From Aphanomyces cochlioides (Eukaryota > Oomycota > Saprolegniomycetes > Saprolegniales > Verrucalvaceae), in the NCBI GenBank assembly GCA_019828595.1, contig JAHQRK010000002.1, forward strand, positions 3,472,001 through 3,536,000: a stretch of DNA of 64,000 nt, written 5' to 3'. Position 1 is the stretch's first letter. Each line of letters starts with the position of its first letter. Below the pieces are notes generated by a model. It ran no database searches and had not been told where the DNA came from. It saw nothing but the letters and a program-made list of their open reading frames with translations. The position numbers and the translations under genes were made by a program. Below, piece after piece: positions 33,063-45,184 of this stretch.

Positions 33063-33822
33063 GCGATCGGCACGTTGGAGCCATATTTGATAATACACGC
33101 AGGCTCGGACAATCGGCCATATCTTCAGATAGCCACGGATGTAGTATCCATCGGACGGCTTGGGCGTCTCGTAGAACATTTTCAGACACGTTGACGGAAA
33201 GGAACACTCGAGCAGTCGCTGGATCGCCTTGAAGAAATACCAAACAGATTGACCATATCCACAAGAGAACAGGAAATGCTCGTACGTCTCATTGACACGA
33301 CAGAAGACACACGTCGGCTTGGGGTCTTGGTACTGAAACAGATATTGCATGGCGTTGGCGCGGAGAAGGGTCTTGAAAATGAACTCTCCATATCGAGGGA
33401 GAATGTGGTCGGGTTGGAGGAAGGCGGCAAGTTGGGTAAGGCGCTTGGGGTCTTCGTAAAAGTTGGATGGCAGGTTGAGATGCTTGGTAGGAAGAATGGA
33501 CGAGCTGGCAGCTGGAGAAGCTCTGATCTTAGCCGATTTCGAAGTCGCAAACGCCAACAAGATCGGACTCGAGTCAGGGTGAATCATCCAGTGCCATTCC
33601 ATCCATTCAGAGCTTGGCGTCGGCAAGTGGAACACGGGAGCATCCTCTTCAGAAACAATCTCAAACAATCGTGATAACTTGGTCACCAAGATTGAGATCC
33701 ATTGTTTCGTTGGAGGGACAAAATTGGCTTGGCGGCAGGCACGGTTGATTTTGTCGAACAAGATCGAAGCTGGCCAAACTCGCTGACACGGAGTCAACAA
33801 ATGCGACAACTTCGTGATGTGA
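33063..33822 (-). mobile_element. Sense ORF2 fragment fused to L2 5' end
   Basis: Reading on the minus strand it begins at HLLTPCQRVWPASIL and continues in the ORF2 frame through the zinc motif to QIWLQRADR, then joins the L2 5' UTR with the fused peptide RPNFRICLVPLK. The same junction recurs in opposite orientation ahead of copy L4. Bases 33823-33837 between the two arms are short filler. Confidence 0.88.
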
Positions 33823-33837
33823 TCTCCTCTTCCATGG

Positions 33838-36800
33838 CCTCCGTTTGATCAAAAAGGAGATCCTATTCATGCCGAAGAAGTCCGGTGGCTTAGGCCTGCA
33901 CCATGCACTTGCTTTATGGCAACAACACAACCGCTCTGTCATGATCAGATGCATTCAAGCCATCACCACCCCACCCCGCAAGTCTGCCATGTCCGCCTGG
34001 ATTACGCCGGGCTATACTCTCCTCGAGAAGGCTTTTCATCCATGGGGTTCCCCCCGAGATCTCCTCTTGGCAAATGGCTCTTCTGCATTCATCAGACAAC
34101 TGTACAAGAATCCCAATATCACTCCAATGTGGAAAGCCTTATTGAGTAGCTGGTTTGAATCCCGCTGGACTCCGTACGGCTGTCCAAATCACATCTCATC
34201 TTTGGATGTTCCCCTTTGGCACAACTCGTATCTGCCTGGACTCGAAGACCTATACGATCAGTGCTCTACATCGACGCAAGACCAAGCCAATGTATTGGCT
34301 TCGCTTCACATCACGAAGTTGTCGCATTTGTTGACTCCGTGTCAGCGAGTTTGGCCAGCTTCGATCTTGTTCGACAAAATCAACCGTGCCTGCCGCCAAG
34401 CCAATTTTGTCCCTCCAACGAAACAATGGATCTCAATCTTGGTGACCAAGTTATCACGATTGTTTGAGATTGTTTCTGAAGAGGATGCTCCCGTGTTCCA
34501 CTTGCCGACGCCAAGCTCTGAATGGATGGAATGGCACTGGATGATTCACCCTGACTCGAGTCCGATCTTGTTGGCGTTTGCGACTTCGAAATCGGCTAAG
34601 ATCAGAGCTTCTCCAGCTGCCAGCTCGTCCATTCTTCCTACCAAGCATCTCAACCTGCCATCCAACTTTTACGAAGACCCCAAGCGCCTTACCCAACTTG
34701 CCGCCTTCCTCCAACCCGACCACATTCTCCCTCGATATGGAGAGTTCATTTTCAAGACCCTTCTCCGCGCCAACGCCATGCAATATCTGTTTCAGTACCA
34801 AGACCCCAAGCCGACGTGTGTCTTCTGTCGTGTCAATGAGACGTACGAGCATTTCCTGTTCTCTTGTGGATATGGTCAATCTGTTTGGTATTTCTTCAAG
34901 GCGATCCAGCGACTGCTCGAGTGTTCCTTTCCGTCAACGTGTCTGAAAATGTTCTACGAGACGCCCAAGCCGTCCGATGGATACTACATCCGTGGCTATC
35001 TGAAGATATGGCCGATTGTCCGAGCCTGCGTGTATTATCAAATATGGCTCCAACGTGCCGATCGCCCGAACTTCCGAATTTGCCTCGTACCCCTCAAGTG
35101 AAGAAGTTATCAAGTGCCGCCGCGCTCAAAATGTCCAACGCCAACAGCTGTTCCGAGCTCCGTGAGAACAACACTCACGGAGTCACCATCATTCCAGGTA
35201 TTGTATCACCTCACCCACTTTCGTCGTCCAATCAGGATGGCGGAAGTGGTGTGAGTAATGTCTCTACACCTAACCCTAGGGCCGAAGTGGAGGTCGAGTT
35301 CGACCCCAACAGCGTCTCTGGAGACCAATCTGCGTCTCGCTCCCCCAGCGCTTCACCTGGTGCTCCACTCGCCGGAGTTCCAGGGGGGGTCAACCTCAGT
35401 GGGTCAGTGGTTGACCCCCAGACCACTGTCGTTAACTTGTCTAGCGAAGCCCTCACTCAGGAGGGCGAACCACTGGGGCCTTGTGCCTGTGGTGGCTGCT
35501 TCCCTGGACTCCAATTGGAGTCGATCCCCAGTGAAGGCGGCGAGAAAACGGGGTCCATGCCAGCCCTAGAGGCTACGAGGGCCCCCCCTATGGGCACACC
35601 CTGCGGTTCTGTCTACTTCCCCCCAGGGGCCTCTTCGGAGGGGCGGGGGCGGTATCCCGATTTGGGTTCTCGCCGGAGCAATGGTGTACCCTAGTCACCG
35701 TGCTGCGGGGATGGCATGGATTCCCCTTCTACCCCTGTCACTGGGGGTCTGGCCCCGGCCTTTCTCGTGACCAATGGGACTGAGCCAGCAGCCACCAACC
35801 GCGTCGCCCCCTGTGCTGAGCCTCCTAGAACGGGAGAGGAAGAAGAAAAATCTTAAGAGGACGCTGATATGGTCTCTGGGGACGCCGAGGGGAAGGATTC
35901 TACTGAAACCGAGGCCTTAACCGACGAGGGAAATACTCAAATTCACTCTGAGGTTGATGGGTCAGGCGACATTAACGGCCAAGCGAAGCCGTGTGATACT
36001 CCTGGAGAAGTTATTCAAGAGGAACAATCGACAAACAATGACAATGACCAGTCAAATCAAGACATTGTCGACAAATCCGTTGCTCAAGGAAATGGCGCTG
36101 TTGACCCTCCTACTGCGGCAGACAAAATACAAGGCGATCAAGAGCAACAAAACGCTGAAAAGGCCAATCCATGGACGCAAAAGACTCCCGGCAAGGATTC
36201 AGCTTCGTCCAAGAAAGATGCCAAGCAAGGCAATGCCCCCAAAGGCGCGAAACATCGCAACACTGGTGCTCATGCTATTGCCGATGACGATATTGCGCAA
36301 TGCGAGGCCATGGCGGACGCATTCTACAAAGACTCTGGTGACATGGACGCCTTCATTGAAAACATTTTGCTCACTCCCCAGTCCCAAGTGTACGAGCTCA
36401 CAGTCAAGTTGGGCGAAGGCTACAAGGACTGGTCCGAAAAAGTCATCTGCGATCAATTTGTCAAGGAAAATCCTGGTTCGTTATGGGGCTCCAAATTTCC
36501 GAACATTTTGATCCACAAGAAGAACCCACAGACCATTGTGATCTCAAGTTACAACTTGTCTACGTGCTTGGAAATGGGAGGCACAACGTTTCAACTTGGT
36601 GGCAAAGACTTCCTGGTTCCCAAATACTCGCGTTATGGCAACAACTACTACGTTACGTTCAACAAGGTCAGTCACCCTTCGATGGCCAAGGCAATAGTCA
36701 AGAAAATGGCTGCATTGACCAAGTCAGTGATAGCAGCATTCAACCCTACTGCTGGTCAGAACATCAAGTCGCCGCATTTGAGAGTCATTTTCAAGTCGTC

Positions 36801-37376
36801 TGCGCCTCCTGCAGTGCTGGTGCCAAAATCCGGCGACGCACTACGCGAAATCACCATTACGGATCCGTCGGGTCAGCCTTTTGTCGTCGTGTTTCAGCAC
36901 AAGATCGCTGCTCTGAACAAGACATTGCCTCCGTCGATTGTTTCACGACGTGCAGAGGCCAAGGCTGAAAAAGCGAAGGCAAAAGCGGCCAAGGCAGCGG
37001 CAAAATCTCATCCGTCAGGAGAAAAAGAACCTGAACATGATGGAGACGATCATGATCAAGACCCTGGAACAAATGCGGAAGGCAAGGCCGACTCAACTGA
37101 GGCATCTGGAGATGGTCAAGATGAACAACCACAGCCAACAGCTCCTTCTCATGGCTCTGATGTCGATATGTCTGGTGACAGCGATCCCCCTAACAACAAT
37201 GGACAAGACAAACAACAAGAAGATGTGGAAATGTCTACCAACGAATCGCCCGCTCTTGCTCCACCAAGTGAGCAGCCCAAGAACTCGCTGGACCTTCAAT
37301 TGGTAACGGGCTACCGGTCTGGACCAGCTCCAAAACGTACTTTGCCTTCGTCCCCACGTTTGGATCCCCTGCCGAC
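33838..37376 (+). mobile_element. LINE copy L4, part a (fused ORF2 fragment plus 5' two thirds of ORF1)
   Basis: From 33838 to about 35066 it is a sense ORF2 fragment (GLRLIKKEILFMPKKSGGLG to IWLQRADR), fused to a LINE 5' end at about 35067. ORF1 starts at ATG 35131 but has TAG at 35692-35694 and TAA at 35854-35856. The frame then runs open from 35869 to RLDPLPT at 37376, where an inversion begins. L4 continues in the inverted segment and again from 45185. Together with L2 it forms a head-to-head inverted pair. Confidence 0.88.
35131..37376 (+). pseudogene. LINE ORF1, broken (L4)
   Basis: The first 2246 nt of ORF1, with two in-frame stops (35692, 35854). The remaining 204 + 589 nt lie in the inverted segment (37746 down to 37543) and at 45198-45786; the sum is exactly 3039 nt, the length of intact ORF1. 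No functional product is expected. Confidence 0.88.
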
Positions 37377-37746
37377 CTGACAGCGTCGTTTCATGAGTGA
37401 GCTAACGGCTCACTCACTTCATCTCCTGTTCAATGACCACTTTGCCATATTCTGTTTTCCAAGTTCTATTTATACAGTACGAGGCAAATTAGTAAGTCAT
37501 TAGGGCCTTTGCTCAAAAATAAGGTTAATACAACTCATTTAACCTTCGACTTTCTTATCTCGAATGATCTTCTTCGCCAATTCGAGGTGGGCTGCAGCAG
37601 ACTTGTTAAGTCGTTATTTCTTCGCTTTGCCTTGGGTCTTTTTCGGGCGTGGCGCACTTGAATCTTCCAATACAATTCGAGGCACTGCAAAGTCTTCAAA
37701 CGAGAGTTCCACGTCGTCTTCTTCGAGGATATGAAAACGGTTGGAT
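37377..37746. other. Precise 370-bp inversion joining L4 and L5
   Basis: As read, this segment carries the 3' end of L5 in plus orientation (stop-codon hairpin, 3' UTR, terminal CATTTAACC at 37544), then a piece of ORF1 in minus orientation. Turned round, its left end (ATCCAACCG) continues L4 ORF1 after GCCGAC, and its right end (GCTGTCAG) continues into the L5 ORF2 terminus at 37747 (GAATGATG). No base is gained or lost at either side. Confidence 0.85.
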
Positions 37747-40700
37747 GAATGATGTGTTGACGTAACCAGGGGTCCGAAGATAGATGCTTGAGCACATTGA
37801 ATACCTTGGTGTATCCCTTCTTGAGAGGGAGATCAACCAGGAGCTGTTGTAGATGTAGCTTGATCAAAGAGGCAGCATGAATGGCAACTTCCATCGGACT
37901 CTTCGCTGTGAGGTCGGGTCGAAAGGTGCGATCGGCACGTTGGAGCCATATTTGATAATACACGCAGGCTCGGACAATCGGCCATATCTTCAGATAGCCA
38001 CGGATGTAGTATCCATCGGACGGCTTGGGCGTCTCGTAGAACATTTCCAGACACGTGGACGGAAAGGAACACTCGAGCAGTCGCTGGATCGCCTTGAAGA
38101 AATACCAAACAGATTGACCATATCCACAAGAGAACAGGAAATGCTCGTACGTCTCATTGACACGACAGAAGACACACGTCGGCTTGGGGTCTTGGTACTG
38201 AAACAGATATTGCATGGCGTTGGCGCGGAGAAGGGTCTTGAAAATGAACTCTCCATATCGAGGGAGAATGTGGTCGGGTTGGAGGAAGGCGGCAAGTTGG
38301 GTAAGGCGCTTGGGGTCTTCGTAAAAGTTGGATGGCAGGTTGAGATGCTTGGTAGGAAGAATGGACGAGCTGGCAGCTGGAGAAGCTCTGATCTTAGCCG
38401 ATTTCGAAGTCGCAAACGCCAACAAGATCGGACTCGAGTCAGGGTGAATCATCCAGTGCCATTCCATCCATTCAGAGCTTGGCGTCGGCAAGTGGAACAC
38501 GGGAGCATCCTCTTCAGAAACAATCTCAAACAATCGTGATAACTTGGTCACCAAGATTGAGATCCATTGTTTCGTTGGAGGGACAAAATTGACTTGGCGG
38601 CAGGCACGGTTGATTTTGTCGAACAAGATCGAAGCTGGCCAAACTCGCTGACACGGAGTCAACAAATGCGACAACTTCGTGATGTGAAGCGAAGCCAATA
38701 CATTGGCTTGGTCTTGCGTCGATGTAGAGCACTGATCGTATAGGTCTTCGAGTCCAGGCAGATACGAGTTGTGCCAAAGGGGAACATCCAAAGATGAGAT
38801 GTGATTTGGACAGCCGTACGGAGTCCAGCGGGATTCAAACCAGCTACTCAATAAGGCTTTCCACATTGGAGTGATATTGGGATTCTTGTACAGTTGTCTG
38901 ATGAATGCAGAAGAGCCATTTGCCAAGAGGAGATCTCGGGGGGAACCCCATGGATGAAAAGCCTTCTCGAGGAGAGTATAGCCCGGCGTAATCCAGGCGG
39001 ACATGGCAGACTTGCGGGGTGGGGTGGTGATGGCTTGAATGCATCTGATCATGACAGAGCGGTTGTGTTGTTGCCATAAAGCAAGTGCATGGTGCAGGCC
39101 TAAGCCACCGGACTTCTTCGGCATGAATAGGATCTCCTTTTTGATCAAACGGAGGCCATGGACAGAGGAGGATGGGTTGATTTCTTCACCATGCATAAAT
39201 TGAAGCATGGCTTTGTCGATCTTTTTGGCCAGGTCTTTGTCGGCAGGGACAAAAGCCAGTTGGTACCATAACACAGGCAGACATATGCTGTGCAGGATAG
39301 TGACTTTTCCGGCCATGGTTCGAGCCTTGTAGAGCCACAAAGACAAGCGAGCCGCAAACTTCTCAAACACGTAATTGAAACGTGCCAATGGAGAAAGATT
39401 GGGCGCAACCAAGATACCAAGAGCCTTCACGGGACTGTCGGAAGTAACTTGTAGTGAGGCAAGGTTCCCATTCAACTGGCTGTAGGTCAGAATTTGGGTC
39501 TTGTCTACGTTGAGTCGGAAACCAGACTTGTCGCAAAAGGTTTGAACCAATGCAAGCTGCCGGTGGAGGCACGTCTCATTTGCAGCATAGAGTTGCGAGT
39601 CGTCGGCAAAGTAACTCCCAGTGTGGTAGCGATCCCCACACTTGATGCCATAGTTGGAGTGTTGCCGTAGGAGTTGGCACATCGGTTCCAAAGCGATCAC
39701 AAACAGAAGTGGCGACAGTGGATCACCTTGCAACACACCGCGTGAGATGTGAACTGGCTTGGACAAGAAGCCGTTCACCAAGATGCGAGACTTGCGGCCC
39801 GAGTACAGTACGCGAACCATGTCAACAAAGGTTTCGGGAAAGCCATAGTGACGGAGGACGCGGAGCAAGTACGCGTGGTCCACGCGATCAAAAGCTTTCT
39901 CAAAGTCAAGCAGTGCCACCATCGAGGACGGACTGTGTAGTTTGATGTGGTGCAGCATGTCATCCAGTCGTGCAATATTGGTTTGGATATTGCTTCGACG
40001 GATAAAGCCTTGCTGGTCCGGGTGGATGATGTGTCGAATGTGGCGCTGGAGTCGATAAGCCAGAATACTCGTCAGGATTTTCACATCCGTGTTGAGTAGG
40101 CTAATGGGCCGATAGTTCTTGGGTTGTGACTTGGGGCCTTTCTTGTGCAGCAACACCAGCGTACTGACAAGTTGCATGGGAGTCAAGCGAGGGTGAGAAT
40201 GGAGCTGGTGTGTGAATAGCAGCTCCAATACCAACGACCACTTGTGAGGTGCAAGTTTGAGGACTTCGAATGGCAGAGCGTTGGGACCTGGCGCTGAGTT
40301 CGAACTGCTGTGTCGAATAGCATGATAGAACTCGTTGGCGCGCAAGGGAGCCGACAGCTCTTTCTGGGCTTGCTCTGGCAGTTGCTTGTGTCGAGTCAAT
40401 GGGGTCAGAAATGACGACACTTCGTCTCCAGATCGCTGCACCTCGGGAGCTGCAAACAAGTCCTTGTAGTAGTCGACCAGGACGTCAGACATGCCTTGTT
40501 GATTGGAGACAACATTTCCATTGACATCCACCAACTCTTTGAAGACTGTCTTCTTCAAGGGGTAGGGACAGGGGACATGAAGTGGAACTTGGACGAGCGC
40601 TCTGCTTTGTACAAGTGAAGTTGGAACGCCTGGTCTTGACGAAACTGCTTGTCTCGATCTTGCAGCTCGTGAATTTGCTTTTGAAGGTCTCGCACTCGAT

Positions 40701-41778
40701 CCACCAGCACTGAATCTTGACGCATGTTGGGGACTTGCAAAAGCGAAGCGATCTCGACAGCTAACTTCTTCAACGGCAGACGTTGTTTCTCCAATCGTTG
40801 AGAATGGAATTCTTTGAGTTGGGAGCGGATATCATTGACCAGCATGTCGTAGGCCTTGGAGATATTGTGGAATGTTGGAGACTTGTCCAAAAATCGATCC
40901 AGACATCCATGAACAATCTCGGCCGCTCGTGGTAGACGAAGTAGCCAAGTTGGAGCTTTCCATGATCCAGAGCCATGGCGCAATGTTTGACGCTTTGTGA
41001 TGATACGACATGCCACGTGGTCAGCCTGTGGAACGTGTGGCATGTGCGTCGCCTTCCAATGACGAAGACCCGCCAAGGTGGACGAACAAAAGATGTAGTC
41101 AAGTCGGTTGGTGAGTGTGGGACTTGTGAAGGTTCTTGCCACGGGGTTTTGACGGCGAAACAGATCCACCAGAGACAAACTGTGCATCCATTGTTCCAGT
41201 TGAAGGGTGCCGGCCATGGTGGAGGTACTGGGTCTCAACGAATCCAAATCTTTGTTGAGAGTGCAGTTGAAATCTCCAACAATGTGGAGCGCATGTGGAG
41301 GAAAGTCGCGTGGCAATTCTTCGAAGTAACTTGCTCGTTCTTGGAAGGCTGCCGGCGCATAGATATTGTGGAGAACGACTGTCAGTGGACCCAGAGTACA
41401 TCGCACTTGTAGATAACGACCACGAAGCACAGGGTTGTCATGAGGGACTTGAGTGGCGTTCTTCAAAGGAGAGTGAGGATGTATCAACGTAGCCAGACCT
41501 CCAGTGGCTGGCGACGTGGATACTTCAGGGTAAATAGGCTCTTCAAAGAACAAAGAGCCTTCGTGGTTTGTGATGCGTTGCCAATGGAACGCAACACGGT
41601 CGTGGAGACTTGGCGTGCGGAAACGGGTTTCTTGGATAAAGGAAACGTCGTGAACACTTGATAGTTTGTCGAGGATGTACCGATGACTGTTGGAGAAGCC
41701 ATTGGTGTTGAGGGAGATGATTTGTGGGTCCCAGTCCACGAGTTCAGTTGGGACATCGGAGAAGTTGTTGTCAATCAT
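37747..41778 (-). pseudogene. LINE ORF2 with frameshift (L5)
   Basis: ATG 41778 (MIDNNFSDV) to the ORF2 end. A G-run at about 40557-40561 has one G fewer than other copies, which shifts the frame between the endonuclease part and the reverse transcriptase (after SPVPTP). All catalytic motifs remain readable, including LLDFEKAFDR and FADD. At the C terminus the reading frame passes WLRQH straight into antisense DNA because of the inversion. Confidence 0.88.
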
Positions 41779-41856
41779 CACGAGTACAGATGAAAATGAG
41801 TAGAATGGAGGGGTCAGAGGGGAGGTTGAAATGGATTGAAGCAGGGGATAGAAGCC

Positions 41857-44800
41857 TTAGAGTTGATCGTCCTCCAAATCGAGGGGATCAATTTCGTCGG
41901 CGTTCATGGAGTGGTGAGCTTTGCTGCAGAGCTCGTCGATGTGGTAATTGTTGGTGATGCTTTTGAGCATCGAGATGGCCGACAAGACGGGAGCCGGCAA
42001 AGTGAACTTCTCGAGATTGTCGCTGAAGTTTTCGATCAAAGCAAACAGCGACCAGTCCGTCAAGCAGTTGGTGTCAGGCAATCTTGTTGCTTCTTGGTTG
42101 AATAGAACAGTCAGTGCCTCCGAGTTTGTGTAGAGGTCTGGGGCCCGATTTGAGAGGAATAAGTCAATCGTAGCAAGTGCAAAGAGGATGCGCTTGATCT
42201 CTGGTATGTCCGTGGTCAATTCTTCCAAGATTTCTGACAGGTGAATCTTGTATTGAGCCATGAAGTTGACGTGATGTTTGTAGTTGTGAGGCTTGCCTTG
42301 AGCTTTTAACAAAGCCATCTTGCGCTCAATAGTCTTGGTTGCAACAAGTGACTGAAACAAACTGAGGTCTTCATCTTGTGCGTACATAGCATGTGCAACG
42401 AGCTGAGGATCATCTCGCAAAATGCGTTGACATTCGGTGATACTGCCTTCGACTTTCTTATCTCGAATGATCTTCTTCGCCAATTCGAGGTGGGCTGCAG
42501 CAGACTTGTTAAGTCGTTGTTTCTTCGCTTTGCCTTTGGTCTTTTTTGGGCGTGGCGCACTTGAATCTTCCAATACAATTCGAGGCACTGCAAAGTCTTC
42601 AAACGAGAGTTCCACGTCGTCTTCTTCGAGGATATGAAAACGGTTGGATGTCGGCAGGGGATCCAAACGTGGGGACGAAGGCAAAGTACGTTTTGGAGCT
42701 GGTCCAGACCGGTAGCCCGTTACCAATTGAAGGTCCAGCGAGTTCTTGGGCTGCTCACTTGGTGGAGCAAGAGCGGGCGATTCGTTGGTAGACATTTCCA
42801 CATCTTCTTGTTGTTTGTCTTGTCCATTGTTGTTAGGGGGATCGCTGTCACCAGACATATCGACATCAGAGCCATGAGAAGGAGCTGTTGGCTGTGGTTG
42901 TTCATCTTGACGATCTCCAGAGGCCTCAGTTGAGTCGGCCTGGCCTTCCGCATTTGTTCCAGGGTCTTGATCATGATCGTCTCCATCATGTTCAGGTTCT
43001 TTTTCTCCTGACGGAGGAAATTTTGCCGCTGCCTTGGCCGCTTTTGTCTTCGCATTTTCAGCCTTGGCCTCTGCACGTCGTGAAACAATCGACGGAGGCA
43101 ATGTCTTGTTCAGAGCAGCGATCTTGTGCTGAAACACGACGACAAAAGGCTGACCCGACGGATCCGTAATGGTGATTTCGCGTAGTGCGTCGCCGGATTT
43201 TGGCACCAACACTGCAGGAGGCGCAGGCGACTTGAAAATGACTCTCAAATGCGGCGACTTGATGTTCTGACCAGCAGTAGGGTTGAATGCTGCTATCACT
43301 GACTTGGTCAATGCAGCCATTTTCTTGACAATCGCCTTGGCCATCGAAGGGTGACTGACCTTGTTGAACGTAACGTAGTAGTTGTTGCCATAACGCGAGT
43401 ATTTGGGAACCAGGAAGTCTTTGCCACCAAGTCGAAACGTTGTGCCTCCCATTTCCAAGCACGTAGACAAGTTGTAACTTGAGATCACAATGGTCTGTGG
43501 GTTCTTCTTGTGGAACAAAATGTTCGGAAATTTGGAGCCCCATAACGAACCAGGATTTTCCTTGACAAATTGATCGCAGATGACTTTTTCGGACCAGTCC
43601 TTGTAGGCTTCGCCCAACTTGACTGTGAGCTCGTACACTTGGGACTGGGGGGTGAGCAAAATGTTTTCAATGAAGGCGTCCATGTCACCAGAGTCTTTGT
43701 AGAATGTGTCCGCCATGGCCTCGCATCGCGCAATATCGTCATCGGCAACAGCATGAGCACCAGTGTTGCGATGTTTCGCGCCTTTGGGAGCATTGCCTTG
43801 CTTGGCATCTTTCTTGGACGAAGCTGAATCCTTGCCGGGAGTCTTTTGCGTCCATGGATTGGCCTTTTCAGCGTTTTGTTGCTCTTGATCGCCTTGTATT
43901 TTGTCTGCCGCGGTAGGAGGATCAACAGCGCCATTTCCTTGAGCAACGGATTTGTCGACAATGTCTTGATTTGACTGGTCATTGTCATTGTTTGTCGATT
44001 GTTCCTCTTGAATAACTTCTCCAGGAGTATCACACGGCTTCGCTTGGCCGTTAATGTCGCCTGACCCATCAACCTCCGAGTGAATTTGAGTATTTCCCTC
44101 GTCGGTTAAGGCCTCGGTTTCAGTAGAATCCTTCCCCTCGGCGTCTCCAGAGACCATATCAGCGTCCTCTTGAGATTTTTCTTCTTCCTCTCCCGTTCTA
44201 GGAGGCTCAGCACAGGGGGCGACGCGGTTGGTGGCTGCTGGCTCAGTCCCATTGGTCACGAGAAAGGCCGGGGCCAGACCCCCAGTGACAGGGGTAGAAG
44301 GGGAATCCATGCCATCCCCGCAGCACGGTGACTGGGGTACACCATTGCTCCGGCGAGAACCCAAATCGGGATACCGCCCCCGCCCCTCCGAAGAGGCCCC
44401 TGGGGGGAAGTAGACAGAACCGCAGGGTGTGCCCATAGGGGGGGCCCTCGTAGCCTCTAGGGCTGGCATGGACCCCGTTTTCTCGCCGCCTTCACTGGGG
44501 ATCGACTCCAATTGGAGTCCAGGGAAGCAGCCACCACAGGCACAAGGCTCCAGTGGTTCGCCCTCCTGAGTGAGGGCTTCGCTAGACAAGTTAACGACAG
44601 TGGTCTGGGGGTCAACCACTGACCCACTGAGGTTGACCCCCCTGGAACTCCGGCGAGTGGAGCACCAGGTGAAGCGCTGGTGGAGCGAGACGCAGATTGG
44701 TCTCCAGAGACGCTGTTGGGGTCGAACTCGACCTCCACTTCAGCCCTAGGGTTAGGTGTAGCGACATTACTCACACCACTTCCGCCATCCTGATTGGACG

Positions 44801-44894
44801 ACGAAAGTGGGTGAGGTGATACAATACCTGGAATGATGGTGACTCCGTGAGTGTTGGTCTCACGGAGCTCGGAACAGCTGTTGGCGTTGGACAT
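41857..44894 (-). pseudogene. LINE ORF1 with frameshift (L5)
   Basis: ATG 44894 (MSNANSCSELRE) to stop at 41857: 3038 nt, one short of the intact 3039. The missing base is in the C-run at about 44636-44642, where GGVNLSGSVV becomes GGSTSVGQW. Downstream sequence from VDPQTTVVNLSSE to the end is open. Confidence 0.88.
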
Positions 44895-44955
44895 TTTGAG
44901 CGCGGCAGCACTTGATAACTTCTTGACTTGAGGGGTACGAGGCAAATTCAGAAGT

Positions 44956-45184
44956 GAAGTGGAACTTGGACGAGCGCTCTGCTTTGTACAAGTGAAGTTG
45001 GAACGCCTGGTCTTGACGAAACTGCTTGTCTCGATCTTGCAGCTCGTGAATTTGCTTTTGAAGGTCTCGCACTCGATCCACCAGCACTGAATCTTGACGC
45101 ATGTTGGGGACTTGCAAAAGCGAAGCGATCTCGACAGCTAACTTCTTCAACGGCAGACGTTGTTTCTCCAATCGTTGAGAATGG
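44956..45184 (-). mobile_element. Sense ORF2 fragment fused to L5 5' end
   Basis: Reads HSQRLEKQRLPLKKLAVE to ERSSKFHF on the minus strand and then joins the L5 5' end. It is bounded on its other side by the target duplication AGAAAGTCGAAGG (45185), so it was part of the inserted unit and not of the target. Confidence 0.88.

Larger units (their letters stand above)
37747..44955 (-). mobile_element. LINE copy L5: full-length, antisense within L4
   Basis: It runs on the minus strand from 5' end ACTTCTGAATTTG at 44955 to the end of ORF2 at 37747; its 3' UTR lies in the inverted segment 37377-37544. A 13-bp target duplication AGAAAGTCGAAGG is at 37543-37555 (inverted) and 45185-45197. Both ORFs have a 1-nt frameshift in a homopolymer. 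A 229-bp ORF2 fragment at its 5' end lies inside the duplication. Confidence 0.9.

Noticed and set aside
33838..37376. L2/L4 head-to-head arrangement as a single twin-primed (5' inverted) insertion
   Set aside because: Twin priming gives two non-overlapping parts of one RNA; here both arms contain the same ORF2 fragment, 5' end and ORF1.
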